A DNA stretch of 64,000 nucleotides from positions 58,786,513 through 58,850,512 of the forward strand of contig CM067539.1 in the NCBI GenBank assembly GCA_034509755.1, given 5' to 3'. The position numbers and the translations under genes are program-made. Of this stretch, positions 23,410-33,779 are shown piece by piece (positions within the stretch are counted from its first letter, which is position 1; the number at the start of each line of letters is the position of its first letter). This stretch comes from Anisodus tanguticus (Eukaryota; Streptophyta; Magnoliopsida; Solanales; Solanaceae). The notes under the pieces are model-generated. The model saw nothing but the letters and a program-made list of their open reading frames with translations. It made no database searches and was not told where the DNA came from.

Positions 23410-23581
23410 TGTGATAGAATATTACCATATCATTGTACATCTTTTATATTTGGATAGTTAATAATCTCTTTGTAATTAATCAGATTAGTTACCTAGTTTT
23501 TAGCCTAACTTGTAGCTTTGTCAATAACCATGTACTACTATATATTTGCACACAATAATGAATAAAAATGACAGGGAACAT
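23410..23581 (+). mobile_element. 3' LTR of the decayed Copia element
   Basis: Starts TGTGATAGAATATTACCATA just after a purine-rich tract (CTACGGGG). It contains a TATA-like CTATATATTTGC and an AATAAAAATG poly(A)-type signal. The right limit (GGGAACA) is inferred from the usual CA end; no partner LTR confirms it. Confidence 0.6.
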
Positions 23582-24189
23582 ATTCCTTTAGAAATATTTT
23601 TTTTCATACTTACCAAACATTACTTATTTTTAAAAAATAAATCAATCTATTTACTGGTTAGTTTTGACATTCGATCGTAGTATGCTTTTCATGATCTCAA
23701 GTCTCAACTTATAATTCAATTGCTATATATTAAACTTTAATTAAAGGTTATTCATATAAAGCAAGCAGAATATGTCCCAAGTATCAACAAACATGGGAAA
23801 TAATGGCACTCAATAATGTCACAGTATTAGCATAATGTCAAAGTTTAACAAGTTTATAATAAAGACAAACTCATAAATTTTCCTAGAATAATGACAAAAA
23901 ATAGAGGAATTAGCTGGCAATGTTATTGGTATGCCGTTAAACAGAAAGAAAATATGAGACGTTTCTCACTTCTAACTTCTTTTCTCCATCTCTAAGTACT
24001 CATTACAAAATATACTTCTAAAGGTACCATGAGTACCCTCCTTGTCCCCCAAACATGAAAAAAAATATTCTTCTCTAATTATTCATTACAAAATATAATT
24101 CTGTTCTTGTTGAAAAATTCAAGCTAATTATCGAAATTTGAATTTCGAAGGCTTTATAAAATCCTAAAAGAATTCTGCCACTATCTCAA
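23582..24189. other. Intergenic, no gene seen
   Basis: AT-rich, with a loosely repeated phrase CTCATTACAAAATATA / TTCATTACAAAATATA at ~23999 and 24083. No coding or terminal-repeat structure found. Confidence 0.5.
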
Positions 24190-24948
24190 CAACAATTAAT
24201 TGAGAGGCCTAAATTTCTTAAGGAAAAGACAACTCTATCAAAATCAGATTATGCAATTCCCTGCTTTTGAAGTTGGTCGGAGAAGGCTGATTTGCAATAA
24301 TTTTGGGGCTCCTAAGTGGATATTCATATTAAGATTGGCAGCACATGAGAAACTATATAGTACAAGAGATAGACTTGATACATGGGGTGTGACTACAATG
24401 CTACACTGTCCTTTATGTAGCACAACTGATGTGTGCATCCAACACCTATTCTTCAAATGTCATGTTCCAGGGGCAGCTTGACATGGCAGGAAGAAATTGA
24501 TTGGGCCAGGAACTTTGTCAAAGGAAGAAGCAGCAAGGCAAAGGTATACAAGATGACACTGACAGTCAGAGAAGGATTTACGATTTTTATAACATGGGTT
24601 CCTGTGAGAAAACAAAATATATTAAGTGAGAAGTGATGCCTATTTTTTTAGGTAAATAACTCACCTTTCAACCAAGAACACCATTTACCCTTTTTAAAGC
24701 ATGAGTGCCAGTAGATAATAGTTGGTCAATTTTAGAAAAATATGTGCATAAATAACCTAGTTTGATGGAGAGATTATGGGTTCATGTGCATTATAATTTA
24801 GCATATAAGTCCACCACGTTGGCAACTTAGTATACTATATTTGGGAGGAGAGGAATTGCAGAATTTTTCAGAATAAAAGCAGGCCAGAGATGTGTATCTA
24901 AAATTAGTGATCCAGGAAGTTTATTTTCGAGCAAGCATGAGAGCTAAA
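24190..24948 (+). pseudogene. L1-type LINE, C-terminal zf-RVT region (part 1)
   Basis: 24200-24480 encodes the zinc-binding region found after RT in plant L1 LINEs: GAPKWIFILRLAAHEKLYST, RDRLDTWGVTTMLHCPLCST, then TDVCIQHLFFKC. Cysteines and the HLFF-KC pattern fit Pfam zf-RVT. It continues out of frame at 24480-24640 (LTWQEEIDWARNFVKGRSSK). The tail resumes at ~24850 (ERNCRIFQNKSRPEMCI) and then VIQEVYFRASMRAKL across the solo-LTR insertion point at 24949. The rest of the reading frame is at 30983. Only the last ~200 codons of the LINE are here. Confidence 0.8.
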
Positions 24949-24980
24949 TGTAGGGATTTGTTGGGTTCAAAATACATAAT
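24949..24980 (-). mobile_element. Solo LTR of the 44.6-kb Copia family (copy D), left piece
   Basis: TGTAGGGATTTGTTGGGTTC is the family LTR start. It breaks at ~24980 where another Copia element begins and resumes at 29472. Target duplication CTAAA at 24944-24948 pairs with CTAAA at 30983-30987. Confidence 0.9.
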
Positions 24981-24989
24981 CCCCTTGAT

Positions 24990-27920
24990 TATTTTCATTG
25001 ATTGACATGATTCGGAGACCACATTTGCTACCCCTCGATATTCTCGCCTCGGCACTTGAGCGTGATAGCGTTGCACGACGCTTTGCCGACCAGGAGACCA
25101 AGTTGTTGCCAAGGAACATACGGTAGCCGAAGTCGATCGTCGGTGTCGGGACAACCACCCCAATCGACATCCGTGTAGGAAACAAGTGTGGATGTAGATG
25201 ACGGATATAAGTGCAACCCATAGTCTAGTGTCCCCGAATATACCGAATGATGCGTTTGATTGCATTCATGTGCTCAACTCGGGATCATGCATGAATAAAC
25301 ACACCTGTTTGAACCGCATATGTAATATCGGGTCCGGTAAAGGTCGAATCTTTGGAGGGCCCCCGCAAGGCTCGCGATACCGGGTCGGGTCCTCGTATGG
25401 TGCACCCTGCCGCGGCACTCAACTTTGGGTTTGCATCAACCGGTGTGGAAGTGGACTTACGGGATGACATCCCGCCCTCTCTATGATCTCGGTAGCATAC
25501 TTCCGTTGAGACAAAACAAGCCACCCGAATGACGTTTGACGGCAATCCCCAAAAAATAACTCAACCGCCCTAAGTCCTTCATAGCAAATTCGGAATCGAG
25601 CATGGCCATGATAGGCGACGCAAAGCATCGGAGGAGGCGGTCAAGATGATATCATCCACATATAACGAGAATATAGGCCAATGACGAACCACGACGGTAG
25701 ATGAACAAAGAATTATCGACTGCTTGTGTGTGAACCCAATAGTCGAAACAAAATCGAAGAAATCGTGTATACCAGGCACGTGGAGACCGCTTAAGCCCAT
25801 ATAATGACTTCTTCAACAAACGAGACATGATGAGGGCGGTTGGGATCCCCGAAACCCAATGGTGATGCATATAGACTCGTTTCCTTGAGGTCACCATGTA
25901 GAAAGGCATTCTTGACATCCAACTGATGGATTGGCCAAGTCTTTGAAAGAGCCAAGCTAAGCACTGTGCGAATGGTAGCCGGTTTGACCACCGGACTAAA
26001 TGTCTCACCACAATCAATACCAACTTGCTGAGTCTTACCATCACCAACAAGTCGCGCCTTATGCCGAGCAAAGGACCCATCCGAATTCTCCTTGTGAGCA
26101 AAAATCCACATAGACTCGATAATATTAATACCATATGGACGGGGCACCAACTCCCACGTCTTATTATCAATAAGAGCATTATATTCATCATCATAGCAAT
26201 TTTCCAATTAGGGTCATTTAATGCGGACACAGGATTGCGGGGCAAGGGGGATTTAGAGACATCAGAATGTAAATTAAAATGTCTTTTAGGCGTAAAAATA
26301 CCCCGCTGACTACGAGTGACCGGTCTATGACTTGAGGAAGAATTAATGGAATTTTGGGAATTTTACGGGCTCGGGACGGACGTGCCGGCCAAGCGGTGGG
26401 CTCCGCCGGCCCCAAATTGGAAATGGCCGGACTCGGCTTCGGACCGGTTCCGGGACCGGGCTGGACCGGCCCGATTCTTTGGAACTGTTCCGGTGGGCGG
26501 AAGAGGCCGGGTGTGGCGGTCTTGTTGGGCCGGCGGGCGGTGGGCCCGCCGGAGGATTTTGGGTACGGGAGATGTCCGAAAAATTCCGAATAATAAACGG
26601 GGATATTTGGTCATCCAAAAAATTATACGACTTAGGTTCGGGAGTATGAACTTTCGTAAATGGGAATTGAGTTTCATCAAAAATGACATGGCGATTGATT
26701 ATGATTTTCTTGGAGGATAAATCAAAACACTTATAACCACGATGATTCGACGGATAACCCAAAAACACACACGGGGTAGACCGAGCCTTCAAGTTTGTTA
26801 ATTGTGGTGGATGGAAATAACGGATAACACAAGCACCCAAAAATCCGAAGGTGAGAATAAGAAGGGTTCTTATTATATAGGATTTTGAGGGGGAAGAATA
26901 TGTCGGACCTTTAGACGGAATTATGTTAAGAAGGTAAGTGGCCATTTGTAGAGCATGATGCCAAAAATACGGAGGTATGGAGGCATGGATTAGGAGAGTT
27001 CGGACAATGTTATTTATGGAACGAATTTTGCGTTCGGCTTTCCCATTTTGTGAAGATGTATGAGGACATGAAAACCGAAAATTTATCCCATGAGTAGCAC
27101 AAAATTCTCGAAACTCCCTATTGTCATACTCTTTCCCATTATCACATTGAATATTTTTTATTTCTCTTTCGAATTGAGTACGAATGAACGCTCTAAATTT
27201 TATGAAGACGGAAAACACTTGTGATTTATTCGCAATTGGAAACGTCCACAAAAATCTAGAATAATCATCTAAAAAGAGAACATAATATCGATGACCCATT
27301 GAACTAAGAACGGAGATGTCCATAAGTCGCTATGAATAATGTCAAATGGCATAGAAGTATGAGAATTGGAGTCTACAAATGGCAACTTAACAATTTTTCC
27401 TAATGAACAAGATCGACAAATTGGAGTACGACTCGTACCCTTACAAGAAATAAAGCTATTTTTATCTAAAACTGATAAAATAGAAGATCCCGGATGACCC
27501 GACGAGCATGCCACATGGAAGGAGAGATGGTGCAAAAGGCGATGGCAAGGTGGACTCGATGGACGAAAATCGGGCATGATAGGATATAGATCCCCCTACT
27601 ATCACACCTCATGAGACGACTCCCCGTCTTGAAATCCTTCACGAGAAACCGAAAGGATCAAATTCAACGAAACGAATTGTCATTTGTGAACTTTCGGACG
27701 GACACTAAATTTTTAATCAATTTAGGAGCATGTAAAGTATTTTTCAAGAGGAGTGGTGGATTGGGGGAGACAACGTTTTACGACCATACCCTAGAATTGG
27801 AATAGAGCGCCATTACCAATAATTATCCCCAGGGGTGCTCAAATTGGAATAAGATGAGAGAGTACCCGAGTCGGAAGTCATGTGAGTAGTGGCCCCCGGT
27901 GTCCATGTACCAATTTTGAT
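24990..27920 (-). pseudogene. Copia pol (protease, integrase, RT, RNase H), broken
   Basis: Protease start near 27913 (WYMDTGG, altered from the usual DTGA). Pre-integrase at 27577-27269 (ICRSCSLGKIVKLPF, MPFDIIHSDLW). Integrase core at 27323-26343 (LFLDDYSRFLWTFPIANKSQ, QCDNGKEYDN, CPHTSSQNGKAERK), the D-D-E triad being visible. This block is a 326-residue open frame and includes a Pro-rich linker. RT at 26207-25650 (ETFSPVVKPATIRTVLSLAL, LDVKNAFLHGDLKE, LYVDDIILTASSDALRR). RNase H at 25560-25000 (KYATEIIERAGCH, SWSAKRRATLSRSSAEA). Frameshifts divide these blocks. RT keeps an intact YVDD but the element cannot move alone. Confidence 0.88.
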
Positions 27921-27929
27921 CCGGTTGAG

Positions 27930-29030
27930 TCAATCCCAACGTGTGCATCGCGGCCTCGATATCGGTCCGAGTAGGGCTGTTTGCATGATGGGCTTGCGGA
28001 GGTCGGGGCCCAAGAACTCTGGCCGTCTTTGGTCTGGCCCGTAACTACTACCACCGCTGCCGCCGGGCCGCCACTGCTTGGGCATTGGGCACAGCTGGCT
28101 GCCGGCCACCGGCCGTTGGAATTTCTGCGCGCTCGCCGTATGGGCTGCTGGCCCACGGTCCACCCTTTGCTCCTTTGCCATGGGCCCCACCGCTGGGCCC
28201 ATGGGGGTGGTGGGCCACTTGTTCATTGGATGGGACCCACCGACATTTTGCTGACTACCGAAACCTCCACCATTACCACCGCGTTTGCCCCCGCAATTTT
28301 TGTTATTATTTTTGCGATTATTCTTGCCGCCACCATGATTATGGTTTTGGCCCGAATTATTAACAAAACCTGAAGGATTTGGAGAGGATGCCATCATGAC
28401 AACTGGACTTGCTCCGGTAGCCGCCTTTTTAGCCAAACCGGCTTCTTCCAACGTAAGCATGGAGCGGGCTTGATGGAAGTCGGGAAGAGGGTTGCTTTGG
28501 CGAAGGAGAGTGCCAACACCATTATAGGCCTCCGAAAGACCGGCAACCAACTGTAGAACTAGACGATTATTTGTCACCGGTGCGCCAACATTACGGTGAT
28601 CCGCCAATTCCTTTAGTTTCTTGCAATATGCAGAAACGTTTGGAAATACGTCCATTCGAACGAGAGAGAATTCCTGCTCGAGTGTGACGATACGGGAATG
28701 TTGGTTGTCTTGGAATATGTCACGCAATCTATTCCATGCAGCCATAGCCGTGGTATCGGGCTCCATAATCGTCTGTAGAAGGTCCACTGAAATAGTGGCG
28801 TATATCCACCGAAGAACGGTAGCATCAAGTGTAATCCACACCTCAGGATCCTCCGCAGGAAGGGGTCTAGCGGGAGGAATTATGTGATGAAGAACTTGAT
28901 AAGAGATAGCGTGAATTTTAAACAACTCCGCCCACGTTGCATATTGAACGTTTTCCATCTCAAGGACAATAGGGACACCGAGCTTGATATTGGAAACCGT
29001 GAGGGCGGGGTGAAAATTGTTCTTAGACAT
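27930..29030 (-). CDS. Copia gag-like protein, 366-codon open frame
   Basis: The longest clean retrotransposon frame in this nested element. ATG at 29030, preceded by the leader after the primer-binding site. Residues ~1-215 have the UBN2-type gag fold signature of plant Copia: YATWAELFKIHAISYQVLHH, TAMAAWNRLRDIFQDNQHSR, then ADHRNVGAPVTNNRLVLQLV. Residues ~216-366 are Gly/Asn/Gln-rich and low in complexity; no CCHC knuckle is seen. It forms the particle shell in related elements. The end is frame-shifted relative to protease (WYMDTG at ~27913 is in another frame), so the C-terminal ~60 residues are probably out-of-frame readings. Of transposon origin, not a host gene. Confidence 0.8.
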   Translation of the reverse strand: MSKNNFHPALTVSNIKLGVPIVLEMENVQYATWAELFKIHAISYQVLHHIIPPARPLPAEDPEVWITLDATVLRWIYATISVDLLQTIMEPDTTAMAAWNRLRDIFQDNQHSRIVTLEQEFSLVRMDVFPNVSAYCKKLKELADHRNVGAPVTNNRLVLQLVAGLSEAYNGVGTLLRQSNPLPDFHQARSMLTLEEAGLAKKAATGASPVVMMASSPNPSGFVNNSGQNHNHGGGKNNRKNNNKNCGGKRGGNGGGFGSQQNVGGSHPMNKWPTTPMGPAVGPMAKEQRVDRGPAAHTASAQKFQRPVAGSQLCPMPKQWRPGGSGGSSYGPDQRRPEFLGPDLRKPIMQTALLGPISRPRCTRWD

Positions 29031-29184
29031 ATTTGAAAGAACAAAGAAGGAGGATAAATTTAAGAGAGGTTTTTGAGAGCGGAAGACGAGATATTTGGAG
29101 AGAAAAACCCGAGGGAGGGGGGGGGGGGGTTCTCGGCCAAAGAGGCAAAAGTTTGAGAGAAGAAAACTTTTGGTTTAGACCTAG

Positions 29185-29197
29185 TCTCTTGATACCA
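29185..29197 (-). other. Primer-binding site of the nested Copia
   Basis: On the - strand TGGTATCAAGAGA directly follows the LTR end (...TTTCA). It resembles the tRNA-Met type site TGGTATCAGAGC with an extra A. Supports the strand and the LTR boundary. Confidence 0.65.
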
Positions 29198-29472
29198 TGA
29201 AAGAAATAATCCCCTTGATTATTTTCATTGATTGAATAGATATATATACAAGTTACATATTTCCATAATAGGAAAATCCTTTTCCTATTCTACTTCTAAA
29301 TCCTTATTCTACCATAATTCTAACTATACAATTATGGTAATAGTATAACACTAATTAAGGTATCCTTTTCTTTACAATATGCTACCATATACATTCCTAA
29401 TATACCATATATACCTTTGCCCGTGATGGGCTGAATTCTGCCCGTGATGGGCTGTGATGATGGACTGTTTAA
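29198..29472 (-). mobile_element. 5' LTR of the nested Copia
   Basis: Runs from TGAAAGAAATAATCCCCTTG to ...GGACTGTTTAA. About 275 bp. Contains a duplicated phrase GCCCGTGATGGGCTG (29421 and 29439). Its first 30 bases recur at 24980, the remains of the 3' LTR. Confidence 0.75.
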
Positions 29473-30982
29473 CATAAGGCATATCGGAAGTTTAAAATTT
29501 TGTTTCTTACTTACCCTAACAACTTATTCTTGTATGGTTATACAACAATCAAAACCTGTAACATAAAACATAAAACTTACAGGTTATAGTATCTGTAATC
29601 TTTATCTACTATAGGGATGACACACGGTTGCCCTTTCAATTGCAAGCTCCAAGCTTCAATGTATTTCTCTTTCGGAAAACTAGGAAATCCAGCAGAGGTT
29701 TGAGAGAGTATTTTAATTCTAAGTCTTTAAGGCTTAGAATGATAATCTGAAATTGTGTGTGAATAATGAAGAGAATGCCATTATTTATAGGTGAAAATTA
29801 GGTCAAACTTGATTAGGGTTTGACCTTGGGCCTAATCCAAAAATCGAGGCAGAGGCGCCGCGACCCTAGGGTATGGGTGCCTCGGCGCTCGACGTGTTCT
29901 GTCTCTGTCTCGATTTATTTTCTTCGCATTCTTAATTAAATCCAAAATCTAATTTTAACTTAATTAAAATAATCATTATTCATTTAAATATCTCGATTCT
30001 AAATTGAACATTCAATTACTCTCTCAATACATCCTTAGATCGAAAGGACAATCGACATAGTGTGACCCTACATGCCTTCGCATATCGACATTAATCAAAT
30101 TAAGGTCTACGTGGAACTCCTAGATGGTGCCGCAAGACGAACTCAATATGTGAAGTACATTTACACGAATTCAGTAAACTTAACCTCTATGTGGTAAGAT
30201 AAAATCCTTTCATTCACGAAACACCCGATCAAGCTTAGAATTTGTCAAGTGTCAATCCAAATGGCTTAATCATTGTATCTTATCTATATTAGTTGACAAC
30301 TAGACCATATTCTAAATATGTTTATTGCGTTGGCCAACAATTTAGTCAACCTAATGTCACTGAGAATCCGAGTGTTCTCTCGAATATACATTCGAGGAAT
30401 GAATCCTAATCTTGGCTCAACTACCACCTTTAATCCACATTGTAATGTACCCAATACAAGCCGTATCTCAACCTATAAGGCATTTGAGCTTAGGACAGGA
30501 TCAAAGTACATTACTTTGTAGGCAATGTGCGTATTGACCTCAAGTCTACGGACTTCTATCTCCCACACGCTGATCATACTTTAGACAAGTATAACAAACA
30601 GTATATCAGCAGGGTATACCAATACTTCCAAAGTATCCATGTGTCCATCACGAGTAGACATTACTCGTAGTAGGTGAGACATACTACATCCTCTAAGGAT
30701 GTGATGCAGACCACACGTCGACTTATCACATATCATCGATATCCCATTCTCGATGATCATTAGTCGAGGCTATTTTAAGAGTTACGTTATAATATTAATA
30801 TCTCACACTATTAATAACATCGTAACCTCCAGGAATGCATATTATAGAATATTACAAACAATCAATTAATAATTCAATAATTGCAAATGTCAAAATATTA
30901 ATCTATATTAATAATAATACGAATATGTATAAAGTACATTTGTCCTAATACAGATTGTCTCTAGGACATAAATCTACTTTCA
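29472..30982 (-). mobile_element. Solo LTR of the 44.6-kb Copia family (copy D), right piece
   Basis: Aligns with LTR copies A, B and C from just after their first ~30 bases (GGAAGTTTAAAATTTTG) to the terminal CTACTTTCA. More diverged than the other copies. Ends at 30982 and is followed by the target duplication CTAAA. Confidence 0.9.
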
Positions 30983-31170
30983 CTAAATTGGTTATACACT
31001 TACAAAGATACAATTTATCCTTCTTAACTCTAGTGGTAGCATAGGCTTATGAGATGCTTAGGCAGAGATATGACCTGTATAGTTGGAACTGCTGTTCAAC
31101 TCCGGCTGGAAATATTTTTTTGCTGTAAAACGTTTTTTGGTAATAAAATGAATTAATTACGTGTTTTTTT
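30983..31170 (+). pseudogene. L1-type LINE tail (part 2)
   Basis: Once LTR D and one CTAAA are removed, the frame from 24910 continues: RASMRAKLVIHLQRYNLSFL, then TLVVA and a stop. Non-coding 3' sequence follows to GGTAATAAAATGAATTAATT (~31140-31162), which looks like the LINE 3' end with a poly(A)-type signal. This shows the LINE was in place before the LTR inserted. Confidence 0.7.
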
Positions 31171-31377
31171 TTATCGGAAGGCCTAGAGCTAACTATTGAG
31201 ACTTTGGCCTATCCGGACAGTCACTTGAGGTTCCATGTGAAATGGATATTTAAGAGAGCCACTATGAAGCAGTTTTGGAAGTTACGAAGGAAACACCGAG
31301 CTCATATTGATCATGGGTTGGGACGGATGACTTACTACCATGGTGTTACTCTATCACTGAGTTAAAAGGTCTCTTTT
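31171..31377 (+). pseudogene. Unrecognised 62-codon open segment
   Basis: From ~31189 the frame EGLELTIETLAYPDSHLRFH, then VKWIFKRATMKQFWKLRRKH, and RAHIDHGLGRMTYYHGVTLS runs to TAA at 31377. No in-frame ATG near its start. Composition is protein-like and basic. I do not recognise it; it could be a captured exon, a last exon of an unseen gene, or chance. No splice acceptor of good quality precedes it. Confidence 0.3.
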
Positions 31378-32930
31378 TCATAATTAAATATCTATAGATA
31401 TTTTATTAATTTCTTAAAATATGTATATATAATTTGAATAAAAGTTAATGAATTCATGTAAATCCGTAATTAAACTTTTTGATTCGTCAATGTAAATATA
31501 TACTATACCTTCTTGTTTTAACACTATTCGCGGGTGCACTCCTTTCATTAGGGGTGTTCATGGTCCGGTTTAACTCGATTTTTGGTTAAAACCAAATCAA
31601 TTAAATCGGTTTTTTAATATTCAAACCAAATCAAATCAAATCATTATAGTATAAATTTTATTGATTTCGATTTTATCGATTTTGTCTTTTTGATTCATTT
31701 TTTGCGGGTTTTAAGAATGTATTTTAATTATAATACAAAAAAAATTGATACAAGTGATGTACATATAATGAATTGAGATACAATAACTATCTCGATGAGT
31801 AATATCTTTAATTCAATCCGGTTCTTATCAATGGAGATATTATTATATGTTTTAGTTTGATTTCTCTTGTTTATTCTTCTATTTAACATCTTTTTTAAGA
31901 TTACGGCAAGTTGGAGACTTTCTCACTGAATGTCATTTTAATGAGATACTTGTTCAATTATTATACATGTATTTAGATTTCAAATTATTTATCGAAGTGA
32001 CATAACATAAATAATTGATCTCTAATCTCGATCTTGAATTGCATTAGGCAATATTTTCATTATGTGCGTAAAAAAATGAGGCATGTCATACTTATTTGAA
32101 TTCCAAAACCATTGATAATTTGAATTACTCAATTCAGAGAGATGTCTTGCATTATTATGGCTAAATTGCTACTTTTCTACCCTAAATATTATGCATGGAT
32201 TACTAATGTAGCATCATAATAAAAAAAATTGAATTATTTATTTCATTTATTCATTCATGAATACAATATTGTTTATTAGGATAAAAAAATCACTCAATTT
32301 TTCTATTTTTCTATTCCTACAAACACATCGGAAAAATGCATTGAAGCAACTGAAAAATTGTAATAATGTGAAACTTAGGTTGAAACTTCAAATTTTGTGT
32401 TTGCCGAGAAAGCTTTGCTAGTTTACTGAAGTGAATGGTATGCCAATTTTCTTTTAGACTAGGGATTTAACTTGTCTTTTTTAATTATATTTTATCTTCA
32501 GAAAAAAATATTTTAAAGTTAAATAGGCTAGGAAAACAAATGGACTTGACCTTTCTTTCTAATTATTTAAATTAGTATTGGTCTTGAAAATTGGAATGAG
32601 CCAAAATTATGAAGAAGATAAATAATTAATATGCGATAACACACATTACACACACATAATATTTTATATATGTATATACTTATTGGTTTGATTTGATTTT
32701 TTATTGGGTTAACACCAAATCAAATAAAATATTATCAAATTTAAAAATTTAAAATCAAATTAAACCAAATCAAATTAGTTTCGTAAACAAATTTATTACT
32801 CCAATAATAAGGAATATAGACTGAAGTGGAAGAATCTATCTCTCTGACACACAAAACACACCGTCAAAAATTACAAAAGACCTTGAGGTACCTTTTCTAA
32901 AGGGGTGAATAAATAATGTTGACTCACTGT
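31378..32930. other. AT-rich region upstream of the SPL gene
   Basis: No gene. At ~31550 GGGGTGTTCATGGTCCGGTT, followed by repeats of ACCAAATCAAATCAAATC, resembles the end of a non-autonomous hAT-like element. Similar ACCAAATCAAAT words recur at ~32710-32780, but no matching terminal repeat was found. It may include the SPL promoter; no TATA box can be assigned with confidence. Confidence 0.45.
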
Positions 32931-33001
32931 TATGTTGTTGTTGTAGTACTAGCAGAGCACCAAATCAAAGCTTCCTCTCATTTTCTTCCAATTTTCCTCT
33001 G

Positions 33002-33743
33002 GTAAGCTGAACACAATCTTCAGTTATCTCTCCAACTACCTAATTAATTAATTTTAGCCTTTGGTGCATTTGTATGGGTAGACTTTTGTTCCATCTTATA
33101 TTATCTAAATTGGATTCTTTCTTGTTTTTTGTTTTGTTTGGTACATAGTAAGATTTAGGTTCCATGTTGGTCTCTATAGCTCTTTCTTGATATTCAAAAG
33201 CTTGATAGGTGAAATAATATGTAATTTCGCTAATCTTGGTGCAACTTACCTTCAGATTTTAGAATCACTTTTTGTAGTTCTAATTTGATTATTAGTTCTT
33301 ATATTTTCTTTATTATCCATACTGCCTTGTTGTTTGTTACTCCAGCTCAACCGAGGTCTTCCGGAAACAACCTCTCTATTTCCATGAGGTAGGAGATGAG
33401 GTAGCAGTAAGGTCTGCCTACACTCTACCTCCCCAGATCCCACTTGTGGGAATACACTTATTCCCGGGTATGTTGTTGTTGTATATTTTCTTTTTCCTAT
33501 TGGGGCAATTTTTTGGCTCATGTTGCATGAAAATAATAGCCTTTTTTCCTGACTTTTCTAATGTGATTTTTTATGTGATCTTTTTGGGGTTACATGTAAG
33601 ATCTTAATTTCAAGATATGAACTTTTCTTTCTTTGGGATGAATAATTTCAAGATACGAACTTTTCCTTTTTACTGATGCTTTGTATCACTGTTTTTTGGT
33701 GAAGTTTTTAAATTAGCAGCACCAAGCCTGAGAGGTTTTGTAG
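33002..33743 (+). other. Probable 5' UTR intron of the SPL gene
   Basis: Donor G|GTAAGC at 33002 follows a CT-rich leader (TTTTCTTCCAATTTTCCTCT). A possible acceptor TTTTGTAG ends at 33743, 36 nt before the ATG. A TS-type SINE lies inside. This is inference from splice-like sites only; acceptors at 33747 or later are also possible. Confidence 0.45.
33312..33481 (+). mobile_element. TS-type SINE in the presumed 5' UTR intron of SPL
   Basis: Shares with the SINE at 20906 the phrases GGAAACAACC, AAGGTCTGCCTACACTCTAC, CCCCAGATCCCACTTGTGGG and a TTGTTGTTG tail. Flanked by the 12-bp duplication TATATTTTCTTT at 33300-33311 and 33482-33493. Confidence 0.85.
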
Positions 33744-33779
33744 TTAGCATAGTTTGATCAACTTTTGTTTCTGCTGGCA

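Larger units (their letters stand above)
19565..23581 (+). mobile_element. Decayed Ty1/Copia element, 5' end lost
   Basis: Order on the + strand: gag remnant, protease, integrase, reverse transcriptase, RNase H, then a short 3' LTR at 23410. No 5' LTR or primer-binding site was found upstream of 19565, so the left part is missing. A TS-type SINE (20906-21081) sits inside integrase. Protein style (WYMDTGAT, YVDAIILTTSSDAL) is shared with the Copia at 24980-29472, and fits the Ale/Retrofit group; the group name is from memory. Confidence 0.85.
24980..29472 (-). mobile_element. Copia element nested in solo LTR D, 3' LTR almost all deleted
   Basis: Read on the - strand: 5' LTR 29472-29198, primer-binding site, gag, protease, integrase, RT, RNase H. 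The 3' LTR is reduced to ~35 bp at 24980-25014 (AATCCCCTTGATTATTTTCA), joined directly to RNase H codons. Host LTR sequence around the insertion (ACATAA on both sides) suggests a 5-6 bp target duplication. Terminal TG...CA is not clean on the left, so end coordinates are good to ~8 bp. Confidence 0.88.

Noticed and set aside
26346..26720. 124-codon + strand open frame
   Set aside because: Antisense shadow of the Pro-rich linker after the Copia integrase.
27981..28373. 130-codon + strand open frame
   Set aside because: Antisense shadow of the Copia gag frame.
33765..33779. Upstream start for SPL at 33765
   Set aside because: The codon there is TTG; the first ATG in frame is at 33780.
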